From: Desulfovibrio sp. OH1186_COT-070
Lineage (GTDB): Bacteria; Desulfobacterota; Desulfovibrionia; Desulfovibrionales; Desulfovibrionaceae
Assembly: GCF_003860215.1 (NCBI RefSeq)
Contig: NZ_RQYH01000007.1
Location: 1-64,000, forward strand
Length of the DNA stretch: 64,000 nucleotides
Direction of reading: 5' to 3'
The translations under genes were made by a program, and so were the position numbers. A model generated the notes under the pieces. The model worked only from the letters and a program-made list of their open reading frames with translations, was not told the origin of the DNA and searched no databases. Of the stretch, positions 33,793-42,277 are shown in pieces (the first letter of the stretch is position 1; each line of letters starts with the position of its first letter).

Positions 33793-35472
33793 CTACCTTG
33801 TCAGCTTGCGGAACTTGATGCGCCGCGGCGTATCGGCCTCCTTGCCCAGCCTTTTTTTGCGGTCAGCCTCATATTCCGAATAATTGCCGTCAAAAAAGAC
33901 CACACGGGAATCGCCTTCAAAAGCCATGATGTGCGTTGCCACACGATCCAGAAACCAGCGGTCGTGGCTGATGATGAGCGCGCATCCCGCAAAATTGTCC
34001 AGCGCGTCTTCCAGAGCGCGCATGGTGTTCACGTCAATATCGTTGGTGGGTTCGTCCAGCAGCAGCACATTGGCGCCCGATTTGAGCATGCAGGCCAGAT
34101 GCAGCCGGTTGCGCTCGCCGCCGGACAGAACCTCGACCTTTTTCTGCTGATCCGCGCCGTGAAAATTGAAACGCGTGCAATAGGCGCGGGCATTCACCTC
34201 GCGCCCGCCCAGACGCACGCTTTCCGCGCCTTCACTGATGATTTCATACACAGTCTTGCCGGGCGTCAGCGAGTCCCGCCCCTGATCCACATGGGCAAAG
34301 CGCACTGTCTCGCCGACCTCCAGCACGCCGGCATCGGGTTTTTCCTGCCCCGTCAGCATCTTGAACAGCGTGGTCTTGCCCGCGCCGTTGGGGCCGATGA
34401 TGCCCACAATGGCCCCCGCCGGAACAAGCGCGTTGACGCCCTCCATGAGAAGCTTTTCGCCCATGCCTTTCCTGACGTCCGCCAGTTCGATGACCTTTTT
34501 GCCCAAGCGCGGCCCCGGCGGAATATAGATTTCCAGATCCGGCGCCCTCTTTTCGCTCTCGTGCGAGAGCATGGCCTCGTATGCGTTGAGCCGGGCCTTG
34601 CCCTTGGCGTGCCGCCCCCTGGGCGACATGCGCACCCATTCCAGTTCGCGTTGCAGGGTTTTCTGGCGCTCGGCCTCGGCCTTGTCCTCATGGGCAAGCC
34701 GTTTCTGCTTCTGCTCAAGCCATGAGGAGTAGTTGCCCTTCCAGGGGATGCCCCGGCCACGATCCAGTTCCAGAATCCAGCCCGCCACATTGTCCAGAAA
34801 ATAGCGGTCGTGGGTCACCGCAATGACGGTGCCGGGAAAGGTGGAGAGATAGCGCTCCAGCCAGGCAACGGACTCCGCGTCCAGATGGTTGGTGGGTTCG
34901 TCCAGCAGCAAAATATCGGGATTTTGCAGCAGCAGACGGCACAGGGCCACCCGCCGCCGCTCACCGCCCGAAATCCGGGAGACAGGCATGTCGCCGGGGG
35001 GGCAGCGCAGGGAGTCCATGGCCATTTCCAGGCGGGAGTCCAGATCCCAGATATTTTTGGCATCCATGAGATCCTGCACCCTGGCCTGCCGCTCCATGAG
35101 GGCATCCATCTCTTCCGGGGCAACGGTGGCAAACAGGGCATTGATCTCCTCAAACTCGCGGGCAATGGCCACAAGCTCGCTGACGCCCTCTTCCACAACT
35201 TCCCGTACGGTGCGCGCTTCACCGGCCAGAGGCTCCTGCTCCAGATATCCGATGGTATATCCGGGAGCCAGTACGGTCTTGCCCTCAAAGGCCTGGTCCA
35301 CTCCGGCCAGTATCTTCAGCAGGCTGGACTTGCCCGCGCCGTTGAGCCCCAGAACTCCGATTTTGGCTCCGTAAAAATAGGAGAGGGAAATATCCTTGAG
35401 CACTTCCTTCTGGCCGTGGCGCTTGCTCACGCGAATCATGGAATAAATGATCTTGTCCGGTTCGTTGCTCAT
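33793..35472 (-). CDS. ettA: Energy-dependent translational throttle protein, ABC-F family
   Basis: The 559-residue protein has two ABC domains without membrane segments: Walker A GLNGAGKSS and GPNGAGKTT, signatures SGGERRRVAL and SGGERNRLHL, and Walker B LLLLDEPTNH and LLLDEPTND. The length and the linker (ELEWVRMSPRGRHAKGKARL) fit EttA, which binds the ribosomal E site and gates elongation by ADP/ATP ratio. ATG at 35472 is used; the frame extends further upstream without homology. Confidence 0.92.
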   Translation of the reverse strand: MSNEPDKIIYSMIRVSKRHGQKEVLKDISLSYFYGAKIGVLGLNGAGKSSLLKILAGVDQAFEGKTVLAPGYTIGYLEQEPLAGEARTVREVVEEGVSELVAIAREFEEINALFATVAPEEMDALMERQARVQDLMDAKNIWDLDSRLEMAMDSLRCPPGDMPVSRISGGERRRVALCRLLLQNPDILLLDEPTNHLDAESVAWLERYLSTFPGTVIAVTHDRYFLDNVAGWILELDRGRGIPWKGNYSSWLEQKQKRLAHEDKAEAERQKTLQRELEWVRMSPRGRHAKGKARLNAYEAMLSHESEKRAPDLEIYIPPGPRLGKKVIELADVRKGMGEKLLMEGVNALVPAGAIVGIIGPNGAGKTTLFKMLTGQEKPDAGVLEVGETVRFAHVDQGRDSLTPGKTVYEIISEGAESVRLGGREVNARAYCTRFNFHGADQQKKVEVLSGGERNRLHLACMLKSGANVLLLDEPTNDIDVNTMRALEDALDNFAGCALIISHDRWFLDRVATHIMAFEGDSRVVFFDGNYSEYEADRKKRLGKEADTPRRIKFRKLTR

Positions 35473-35543
35473 GACGCTCCTCAAAGGGTGACTGTTGGCG
35501 GGCCGCGCACAGCGGCAGGAAAAAGCGCAAAATTGAGGCATCA

Positions 35544-35572
35544 GGGTAGCCGCTGCCCGCCCGTTTGACAAG
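35544..35572 (-). promoter_or_regulatory. Promoter of ettA
   Basis: Minus-strand TTGTCA (35572-35567) and TACCCT (35549-35544) are 17 bases apart, about 70 bases upstream of the ettA ATG. Confidence 0.5.
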
Positions 35573-35574
35573 AC

Positions 35575-35600
35575 CGCCCCTGCCTTCAGGCAGGGGCGGT
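35575..35600. terminator. Strong GC hairpin between ettA and the recombinase gene
   Basis: CCGCCCCTGCC and GGCAGGGGCGG form an 11-bp stem with a TTCA loop. No long T-run follows on either side. It may insulate ettA from the divergent recombinase gene. From 35601 to 35745 I see only the AAAAGGAG ribosome-binding site of the recombinase. Confidence 0.45.
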
Positions 35601-35745
35601 TGCACGCATCCCTTGCGGATGGCGGGTGGAACGGACGTGGCGGCGCGCGAGGTGCACGGCATGGCGCAGCACGGGCAACAGGGCGGCCTCTCGGGCTGCC
35701 CGCGGCATCCGTGAGCGCCACCACAAGGGAAAAGGAGAAAACATC

Positions 35746-36348
35746 ATGGGCAATATCTACGGGTACATCCGTGTTTCCAGCATCGGGCAGAATGAAAGAC
35801 GCCAGCGTGCCGCCATGCTCCGCCGGGGTGTTCCGGCCGACAACACATATACGGACAGGCAGTCAGGCAAGGATTTCCGGCGTCCCCGCTACCAGGCCCT
35901 GCTGCGCCGCCTGCGGCCCGGCGATCAGCTCTGCGTCACGAGCATCGACAGGCTGGGCCGTGATTACCGGGAAATCCAGAGACAGTGGCGCTTCCTGACC
36001 CAGGAAAAAAAGGTCGATATTCTGGTTTTTGACATGCCCCTGCTCGACACGCGGCGTGACAGGGATCTGCTGGGCGTCTTCATCGCCGATGTGGTGCTTC
36101 AGGTCTTGTCGTTTGTGGCGCAGAGCGAGCGCGAAAACATCCGCAAACGGCAGGCGGAAGGCATTGCCGTTGCCAAAAAGAACGGCGTCAGGTTCGGCCG
36201 CAAGCCAAAGCCGCTGCCGGAGAATTTTTTTCGTATGCACACGCTCTGGAAAAACGGAAAAATCAGTGCCGCTGAGGCCGCAAAACGGTGCGGGATGGCG
36301 CGCTCGACGTTTCGCTATCAGGCTCTGGCGCTCCGCAGATCATCCTGA
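35746..36348 (+). CDS. Serine recombinase of the DNA-invertase/resolvase family
   Basis: The 200-residue protein opens MGNIYGYIRVSSIGQNERRQ, with catalytic Ser11 in the Y-x-R-V-S motif, then TSIDRLGRDYREI, and a C-terminal HTH_7 domain (NGKISAAEAAKRCGMARSTF). The length (about 200) is that of Hin/Gin/Pin-type invertases and small resolvases. AAAAGGAG precedes the ATG. It ends six bases ahead of a 26-bp palindromic site that has an inverted partner 80 bases further on, just before the autotransporter gene, so it is a good candidate to invert that segment. Confidence 0.88.
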   Translation: MGNIYGYIRVSSIGQNERRQRAAMLRRGVPADNTYTDRQSGKDFRRPRYQALLRRLRPGDQLCVTSIDRLGRDYREIQRQWRFLTQEKKVDILVFDMPLLDTRRDRDLLGVFIADVVLQVLSFVAQSERENIRKRQAEGIAVAKKNGVRFGRKPKPLPENFFRMHTLWKNGKISAAEAAKRCGMARSTFRYQALALRRSS

Positions 36349-36353
36349 TTGCC

Positions 36354-36379
36354 TGGCGAAAAAGTACACTTTTTCGCCA
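36354..36379 (+). promoter_or_regulatory. Left putative crossover site of the invertible segment
   Basis: This is a 26-bp perfect dyad: arms TGGCGAAAAAGT and ACTTTTTCGCCA around a central AC. Serine invertase sites are about 26 bp with short arms and a two-base core whose polarity sets the orientation. The reverse complement of this site (core GT) matches the right site at 24 of 26 positions. Confidence 0.65.
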
Positions 36380-36459
36380 CGCCTTCTTTTATCCAATATT
36401 TTACCAAAGCACAAGAGAAAGTTTTCTTCTCTTGCCTCTTTTTCTTTGCACTTTTTCTC
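36380..36459. other. Putative invertible 80-bp AT-rich promoter segment
   Basis: This AT-rich segment is bracketed by the two inverted 26-bp sites. On the minus strand it carries an extended minus 10 (TGGTAAAAT, complement of 36398-36406), the best promoter-like signal I can see; in the present orientation it points away from the autotransporter. A hairpin (CAAGAGAA at 36412-36419 with TTCTCTTG at 36427-36434) lies inside. If inverted, the promoter would face the autotransporter. This is inferred from sequence alone. Confidence 0.55.
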
Positions 36460-36485
36460 TGGCGAAAAAGTGTACTTTTCCGGCA
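36460..36485 (-). promoter_or_regulatory. Right putative crossover site of the invertible segment
   Basis: This site has the arm TGGCGAAAAAGT, core GT and arm ACTTTTCCGGCA. It matches the reverse complement of the left site at 24 of 26 positions and differs only in the outer part of the right arm. It ends 45 bases before the autotransporter ATG. The core dinucleotide is inverted relative to the left site, which is the arrangement that gives inversion rather than deletion. Confidence 0.65.
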
Positions 36486-36530
36486 GTGGGCGGGAAAAGG
36501 CGTTTATGTATTAATTTAAGGAGGATGGTT

Positions 36531-39500
36531 ATGCAATTGACTCAAGGCGCTCTGGGTATGCTCGTGCAGCGCTACCGGGCTGTTCTGAAAAAATGCCGTC
36601 TGCTCAACGTGTTCGGCGCTCTGCTGCTGGGCGCGAGCCTGCTTGGCGGCACAGCTTTGGCCGCTGATCCTGTCACCATTGACAATACGCAAGAGGTGGC
36701 GGACGGCGTTAAAAAAGAATACACCACCATTGACGTGAACAGCGGCGGCACGCTGAACATCGCGCGGCAGGGAAAGGTGACCGGAACAGCTGTGACCGTG
36801 AAGGCAGGCGGCGCGCTGAACTCGGCGAAGGACCTGCACATCGGCACGCCGGAGGCGGACGGTTCCAAAACCGGCCTGCTGGCAAAAGAAAAGCTCGTCA
36901 TTGACGGCGGCAAGGTGACCGGCGCGCATCTGGGTTTTCTGAGCGCCGGCGCTGAACTGGAGGTCAAGAATGGGGGATCGCTGACGGGACTGGAGAAGCT
37001 GCAACTGGAACAGGGCAAAATTACTCTGGGGGGCGGCACAGGCGGTCGGCTTGAGGTGAAAGATCTGCAAATTGCATACGGCAGTCTCGCTGACGATGCG
37101 GCTGCCAACGGGAAAATCTTTTTGGACACGGACGGACAGCTTGTGGTTCGCAACAAGCTGTCCCTCACCGGCGGCAACATAACCAATGCATTGACGAAGG
37201 GATCCCTCAGTGCCGGCAAGCTTGCGCTGGATGCCGCAACAAATACCTATACGCATAACCACGATGATGCGAAACTGACTCTCACCGGCGGCACGGGGGA
37301 CGGCACGTTCTTCAACGGCAGTACGTTTGCCGTGTCGAAGGGTCAGGTTTTCCTCCGGGACAACGGCGAAAGCTCTTCTGCCAGTCGGGAAACTGCTGCG
37401 GCTGTGGACGTCAACGGTACCGGAAAACTGAATGTGGACAAGGGAAGGTGGACCATCGGCAGCCTTGCGCAGGCCGACAACAGCCTTGTGACCGTGGGTT
37501 CTTCTTCGGGATCCGCCAAACTGAAGGTTGCAGGAGCCGTGAAGAACGTGGAGGCTGACGGCAGCAAGGGCATCACCGTAGCGAACGGAGGCGCGCTGAA
37601 GGTAAAATTTGCCAATGTGGTTAACGCTGACAATACTACCCTCAAGGGCGGCGTGAACAAAGTTCTGGTCGAATCCGGCGGAATGCTGCAATTTCTGGAT
37701 GGGAAAACACTGACTCTGGCTGACCTCACCACGCTGAGGGGGAATCTTCTGACGGGCGCCAGCAAAGGGCTTATCGCCGGTGTTGCGGTCAGCGATGTGG
37801 CGGGCAAGACATTGCAGCAGCTTGCCGGCGCCAGTGTCGCCGTGATGGAAAATGCTGTGAAAAGTAACGGAGCACCCATCAATAACAGCGTTGGCGTGAG
37901 CGGCATCACAGGCGTGGGCACCACGGTGGGTAGCGGGGCACGACTGACGCTGAGCGGACAAACGTCCGACTTTTCCACAGTCGCCCTTACCCTGGACACA
38001 GCCAGCCTGCAGTTGGGCATGGACTCTTCCGAGGGCAAAAAGTTGGCCGGCGGCATCACCATGCAGGGCTCCGGCGTCAATACGCTTGATGTGCTCGGAA
38101 ACAACCATACCATCAACGGCGGCATCAAAACCGCCGGAACCAGCACCAACGTTATCACTGTGCAGGGCGGCAGCCATACCATCAGCGGCAAGGTTGACGC
38201 CTCCACAGCCACAGGCACCACCATCAACGTGCACAATGGCGCCACGCTCGCGGTCAACGGCGGCGTCAAGGGCGCTGGACACACAAAAATCAACGTGGGC
38301 GACGCCAATAGCAAGGGCACCCTCGTTGCCTCTGGCATACAGATGAACGGCGGCCGCATTGACTTTGACCCGCCCTTTGTGGCGGCGGGCGATACGTCCA
38401 ACGCGTCCCTGGGCGGACTGACCTTTGCGTCCAGCACTGTGGACGGCCTCATGAACGTGGGGCAGAACAGCATGGTCTCTCTGGGCAGCACCGATGCCGG
38501 CTGGCTGCGGAACGAAGTGGCAAACTACCAGAGTCTCGGGCACGGCCTCTGGGGCAAGGACGTTACCGCAGCCCTGGCTCTGCGCGCTCCCCAGACCCTG
38601 GACGCCGCGGGCGGCATCAATGTGGACGGAACCTGGGTGAGTGGCGGCGCTGCGGCCACTGCCAATACCGCGAAGTTCGCCGACAAGTCCCTGCTGGTGG
38701 TGGACGCCGCGGGCGTGGGCGACAAGGTGGCCCTCACGGGTGACGGCGCCGCCAGCGCCCTCAACGTGAACGGCGGAGCCAAGCTGCACATCGTGGGCGG
38801 CAAGGGCGGCAGCACAGTGCACATCACTGACAAGTTCAACGGCGGCGCCGCCACCGCGCCCACCAGCTGGACAGGAAAGAACCTGACCACCAGCACGGCC
38901 CTGCTTTCGGCCACGGGCGGCACGTTTGGCGCAGCCGACGGCAAGTACAGCGTGACCCTGAAAGCCAACGCGGCTTCTGACATGTTCCCCAAAATGTCCG
39001 GCGAAATGAGCGGGCTGGTCGGCGATGTGGTGACGCAGACCGGCATTGACCCCGCTTCGGACAATGCGGGCGTGCGCCTTGTGTCCCGCGCGGTGAGCGA
39101 CAACTACATCGGCAGACAGGATCGCGACAAGGCCGCGGCCACCATCGAGGGCGCAGCCCAGATCGCCCCGGTGGGCGCGGTGCAGGCCAGCACCATGAAC
39201 GTGGCCAACGTGGCCTCGGGCGCGGCGCTGAACCGTACCTCCCTGGCCCTGCCGCGTACGGACAGCCACCGCACCGTGGCCCTGCATCAGGATGCCGATG
39301 GCGTGAGCCTCTCCGGCATGAGCGCGGGCGACGGCATGAAAAACGGCCTGGGCCTCTGGCTCATGCCGCTCTACCAGACCAGCCACGTCTGGGGCATGGA
39401 GTCCGGCGACTTTGAGGGCGGCTACCACAGCAGCCTGGGCGGCATCGCCCTGGGCGCGGACTATACTGTCAACGACATGTTCCGCTTTGGCGCGGCCTTC

Positions 39501-39665
39501 AACATCGGCGCTGGCTATGCCAAATCCAGCGGGGACTTCAACGGCACGGACAACCGCTTCAACTTCTGGGGCGTGAGCCTCTACGGCGGCTGGGTATACA
39601 ACAACTTCGGCCTCACCGCCGATGTGGGCTATACCAGCAACTACTGCCCGCCTCCATGCTCATGA
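36531..39665 (+). CDS. Autotransporter (type Va), passenger and truncated barrel
   Basis: The 1044-residue frame starts at ATG 36531 with AAGGAGG seven bases upstream. It has a long basic signal region ending GASLLGGTALAADP, then a Gly/Thr/Asn-rich beta-helical passenger (repeated GGTL, GGALN and NGG turns, for example GNNHTINGGIKTAGTSTNVI). The start of an autotransporter barrel follows: LWLMPLYQTSHVWGMESGDF, then FRFGAAFNIGAGYAKSSGDF. After DVGYTSNY the frame runs out (PPPCS, stop). The rest of the barrel is in another frame (39656-40168), so no complete translocator is made from this copy. It lies directly downstream of the putative invertible promoter. Confidence 0.85.
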   Translation: MQLTQGALGMLVQRYRAVLKKCRLLNVFGALLLGASLLGGTALAADPVTIDNTQEVADGVKKEYTTIDVNSGGTLNIARQGKVTGTAVTVKAGGALNSAKDLHIGTPEADGSKTGLLAKEKLVIDGGKVTGAHLGFLSAGAELEVKNGGSLTGLEKLQLEQGKITLGGGTGGRLEVKDLQIAYGSLADDAAANGKIFLDTDGQLVVRNKLSLTGGNITNALTKGSLSAGKLALDAATNTYTHNHDDAKLTLTGGTGDGTFFNGSTFAVSKGQVFLRDNGESSSASRETAAAVDVNGTGKLNVDKGRWTIGSLAQADNSLVTVGSSSGSAKLKVAGAVKNVEADGSKGITVANGGALKVKFANVVNADNTTLKGGVNKVLVESGGMLQFLDGKTLTLADLTTLRGNLLTGASKGLIAGVAVSDVAGKTLQQLAGASVAVMENAVKSNGAPINNSVGVSGITGVGTTVGSGARLTLSGQTSDFSTVALTLDTASLQLGMDSSEGKKLAGGITMQGSGVNTLDVLGNNHTINGGIKTAGTSTNVITVQGGSHTISGKVDASTATGTTINVHNGATLAVNGGVKGAGHTKINVGDANSKGTLVASGIQMNGGRIDFDPPFVAAGDTSNASLGGLTFASSTVDGLMNVGQNSMVSLGSTDAGWLRNEVANYQSLGHGLWGKDVTAALALRAPQTLDAAGGINVDGTWVSGGAAATANTAKFADKSLLVVDAAGVGDKVALTGDGAASALNVNGGAKLHIVGGKGGSTVHITDKFNGGAATAPTSWTGKNLTTSTALLSATGGTFGAADGKYSVTLKANAASDMFPKMSGEMSGLVGDVVTQTGIDPASDNAGVRLVSRAVSDNYIGRQDRDKAAATIEGAAQIAPVGAVQASTMNVANVASGAALNRTSLALPRTDSHRTVALHQDADGVSLSGMSAGDGMKNGLGLWLMPLYQTSHVWGMESGDFEGGYHSSLGGIALGADYTVNDMFRFGAAFNIGAGYAKSSGDFNGTDNRFNFWGVSLYGGWVYNNFGLTADVGYTSNYCPPPCS

Positions 39666-40168
39666 ACGACCTCAAGTCCGACGTCACCAGCCATGCCTGG
39701 AATACGGGCCTCAAGGCGGAATACAAGTTCAACGCGGGCGTGCTGGACATCATCCCCCACGTGAGCGTGCGCTATCTGGGCCTTGTGACCGACAAGCATG
39801 ACGTGACCAGCGGCGGCGACACGGTCTTTGAAGTGGACCGCAGCGTCCAGTCCATCTGGACGTTCCCCCTGGGCCTGACCTTTGCCGCCAATCTGGAAAG
39901 CGCCAACGGCTGGACCTTCAAGCCGCAGCTGGACCTTGGCGTCATCCCGGCCACGGGCGACGTGAAGGCCAGGAGCAAGGTGCGCATCCCCGGAGTGGAC
40001 AGCAGTGCCGAAATGAAGATGCAGGTGGTGGACTACCTCACCTTTGACGGCGGCGCGGGCTTTGAACTTGCCAAGGGCGACTTCAGCGTCGGCCTCAACT
40101 ACAACCTCCAGGCATCGGAACACCGCACCGGGCACGGCGTCTTCGGCACGCTGCGCTACGAGTTCTAG
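39656..40168 (+). pseudogene. C-terminal half of the autotransporter barrel, frameshifted off
   Basis: This continuation of the barrel begins LPASMLMNDLKSDVTSHAWN just before 39656 and ends NLQASEHRTGHGVFGTLRYE plus a terminal Phe, the residue required for barrel assembly by BAM. It has no start signal of its own. Compared with related barrels a few residues are missing at the junction (after GYTSN), so I infer a small deletion, not a multiple of three, near 39640-39655. Confidence 0.75.
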
Positions 40169-40190
40169 CCTGTAGCCTTTTCCTTCCTGT

Positions 40191-40225
40191 CTGCCGGGCA
40201 CAGCCACTTTGGCTGTGCCCGGCAG
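40191..40225 (+). terminator. Hairpin after the autotransporter gene
   Basis: A 15-bp perfect stem, CTGCCGGGCACAGCC with GGCTGTGCCCGGCAG and loop ACTTT, lies 22 bases after the autotransporter stop. It is followed by CACTGCATTTGG without a clean T-run. Confidence 0.6.
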
Positions 40226-40333
40226 CACTGCATTTGGCTGGCCTGCACGACACTTCAGATGAAATGCCCCTAGATAGCGTCGTCAAACTATGAATATTAT
40301 GATAACACCTCTTCCTGCATGACAGGAGAGGCT

Positions 40334-40755
40334 ATGTACGCACATCAACGACACGATATTTGTGACAGGGTTTGGGAAAATATACGGGCACATCTTCCCG
40401 GCAAAAAGGGGAGTGTTGGTCGCCCGGCCGGAGACAACAGGCTGTTTGTCAACGCGGTATTCTGGATATTATGAACGGGAGCGCCATGGCGCGATCTGCC
40501 TCCTGACCTTGGGGACTGGGAAAATACCTATCGCCGGTTTTGCCGTTGGCGTGACCGGGGCGTTTGGGAAAAACTCCTTGTGGTGCTCGTGGTTGAGCCT
40601 GACTATAAGTGGTTAATGGTTGATGCAAGCCATTGCAAAGTGCATCCCCATGCTGCGGGAGCGGTTGGCGGCAACCAGGCGATGAGTCGCACAAAGGGGG
40701 GGCTCAACACCAAAATACATCTGGCCGTGGATGCGCATGGTATGCCGCTTAGAGA
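40334..40755 (+). pseudogene. Decayed IS5-family (IS427-type) transposase
   Basis: From ATG 40334 the product reads DICDRVWENIRAHLPGKKGS, then VGRPAGDNRLFVNAVFWIL, then a TGA at 40472 where Arg is expected. In the same frame it continues TGAPWRDLPPDLGDWENTYR, then WLMVDASHCKVHPHAAGAVG, then GNQAMSRTKGGLNTKIHLAV. Homology stops soon after DAHGMPLR, so the 3' half is missing. GGAGAGG precedes the ATG. No complete terminal repeats are visible. This copy cannot make a functional enzyme. Confidence 0.8.
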
Positions 40756-40840
40756 GGTTGCCCATCAGGGCTCCTTTTTTCAATCAATATGGATACTGTT
40801 TTCGTCTGTCGAGAACCTGGCCGCAGCATCCGTACGCCCC

Positions 40841-42208
40841 TCACACCCGCGCGAAAGCCAGAAAGACGATGTGCACGACCACCAGCAGCAACACAAAAAT
40901 ACTTCTGGCCGTTGCGGCGGAAAGGGGCAGGCCCACAGCGCGCAGGGCAAGAGCCTTGTTCTTGCAGACCGCAATGCAGTCCATGCACAAAGAGCAGCCA
41001 AAATCTGTTTTGCCCTGTACCCGGCTTGTTGCAGAAATGGCCCTGTACCGGCAGACATTCTCGCACGCGCCGCAGTTGTCGCATTTTTCCGGCGCCACGC
41101 GAATGCGCCACGGCGAAAGCTTTCCCAGCGTGCTGACCACAATGCCCATGGGGCAGAATGCGGTGCAGTGCTCCATACCGCCGTATTTTCGGGAAAGCAG
41201 GGCCATGCAGAGCAGGCTTGCGCCCACAAAAAGCACGGAGGCCGCCAAGGCAGCTTCCAGAGGCAGCTCTGCCATGCGCAGAGTCAGCGCCACCGCTGCC
41301 CCCAGAGCCAACACCAGCAACCTGCCGTGGCGTGCCGCCCGGCGCAGGAGGGGCGGCAGCGGCCTGACGGGCCTGCTCCCCGCTGCGGCGGCATCCAGCG
41401 GCCCGAAGTAGCATAGCATGCTGCACCATGCGCTGCCCACGAGCAGCGCCGCAGCAAGGGCCAGCGCGAGCATCATGCCGGGCGTGCCGCGAAAAGCAGG
41501 GCCAAAAACGATGAATCCCGGCACGGGAATGTGCAGATTTCCGGTCATGAGCAGCTTTTCCATACCCAGCAGACCAAGGATCAGCTGCCCAAAAAATACG
41601 CACGAAAAAAATGTCCAGACCAGTTTTCTCCCTCTGCGGCTGCGCTTCGGGTCAAGAAGCAGGGTCAGCACAAAAACGCCGTACCAGGCGAGGGGGATGA
41701 TCTGCGCCTCTCCCCAGCGCGGGAAAAAGCGTTCGAGCAGCAACAGGGGCACGGGGGAAAGACTGGCCAGGGAGTGCACAACCCAGAAGGAACAAAAGAA
41801 AACCATGCCTTTCAGCCGCGCCAGAGGGTCTTCTTTTCCGGCGTGGCTCTGGCTGCCATACAGGGCAATGGCCCCCAGGCAGGTGATGCCGGCAACGCTC
41901 CACACGATGAGCGCGGCGCGAAACCAGGGAAGCCCGGCCTGCATGCGCGCCTGCGCCAGAAAAAAAGCTGTGGAACCCCATTGGACGGCCCCCCAGAACA
42001 GGAAAAAACTGACCGCATACCACTTCCACCGCGCATGCCCGCAATGCAGCAGAAGCACGCCGCAACAGCAGACCACAAGCCCATACTCGGAAGCACGGAA
42101 AAAGTGCGCTCCCAGCAGAGCAAGCAGCAGGCTTGCGCCAGTCCAGCCCAGCGCCTGCCGCAGGCTGAACGTATGGTTGAGGTAGCGGAAAAATCCGGTG
42201 TTCTGCAT
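40841..42208 (-). CDS. NapH/NosR-like membrane protein with two [4Fe-4S] clusters
   Basis: The 455-residue protein has about ten hydrophobic segments, two membrane-side Cys motifs (WCSMLCYFGPLDA and CTAFCPMGIV) and a C-terminal polyferredoxin part: CDNCGACENVCRYRAI and CSLCMDCIAVCKNKAL. This is the layout of NapH, NosR-C and YccM/RdxA-like proteins, which pass electrons from quinol or ferredoxin to periplasmic partners. No partner reductase gene is adjacent, so the pathway is unknown. The 3' end lies about 90 bases from the end of recognisable IS5 homology. Confidence 0.8.
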   Translation of the reverse strand: MQNTGFFRYLNHTFSLRQALGWTGASLLLALLGAHFFRASEYGLVVCCCGVLLLHCGHARWKWYAVSFFLFWGAVQWGSTAFFLAQARMQAGLPWFRAALIVWSVAGITCLGAIALYGSQSHAGKEDPLARLKGMVFFCSFWVVHSLASLSPVPLLLLERFFPRWGEAQIIPLAWYGVFVLTLLLDPKRSRRGRKLVWTFFSCVFFGQLILGLLGMEKLLMTGNLHIPVPGFIVFGPAFRGTPGMMLALALAAALLVGSAWCSMLCYFGPLDAAAAGSRPVRPLPPLLRRAARHGRLLVLALGAAVALTLRMAELPLEAALAASVLFVGASLLCMALLSRKYGGMEHCTAFCPMGIVVSTLGKLSPWRIRVAPEKCDNCGACENVCRYRAISATSRVQGKTDFGCSLCMDCIAVCKNKALALRAVGLPLSAATARSIFVLLLVVVHIVFLAFARV

Positions 42209-42277
42209 AACGGCGTTCGTGGGGGCACAGGTGGCCGATGCCAGAGCTTCAGCCGTGTGGATAGTGAAGGCAAGACA

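Noticed and set aside
36412-36434. The AT-rich hairpin inside the 80-bp segment as a simple recombinase terminator
   Set aside because: Possible but weak: the stem is mostly A-T and G-A rich, the T-tract is broken, and the flanking inverted 26-bp dyads need a different explanation.
36531-39200. Repeated short motifs in the autotransporter passenger as a CRISPR-like or VNTR array
   Set aside because: The repeats are degenerate Gly-rich protein turns of varied length and spacing, typical of beta-helix passengers.
36516-39428. A 970-codon minus-strand frame antisense to the autotransporter
   Set aside because: It mirrors the repeated Gly/Thr codons of the passenger, giving Ala/His/Val-rich sequence; the plus strand has the signal peptide, barrel and ribosome-binding site.
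39656-40168. The autotransporter C-terminal piece as an independent small outer-membrane protein
   Set aside because: It starts mid-barrel, lacks a signal peptide and a ribosome-binding site, and continues the upstream barrel after a frame change.
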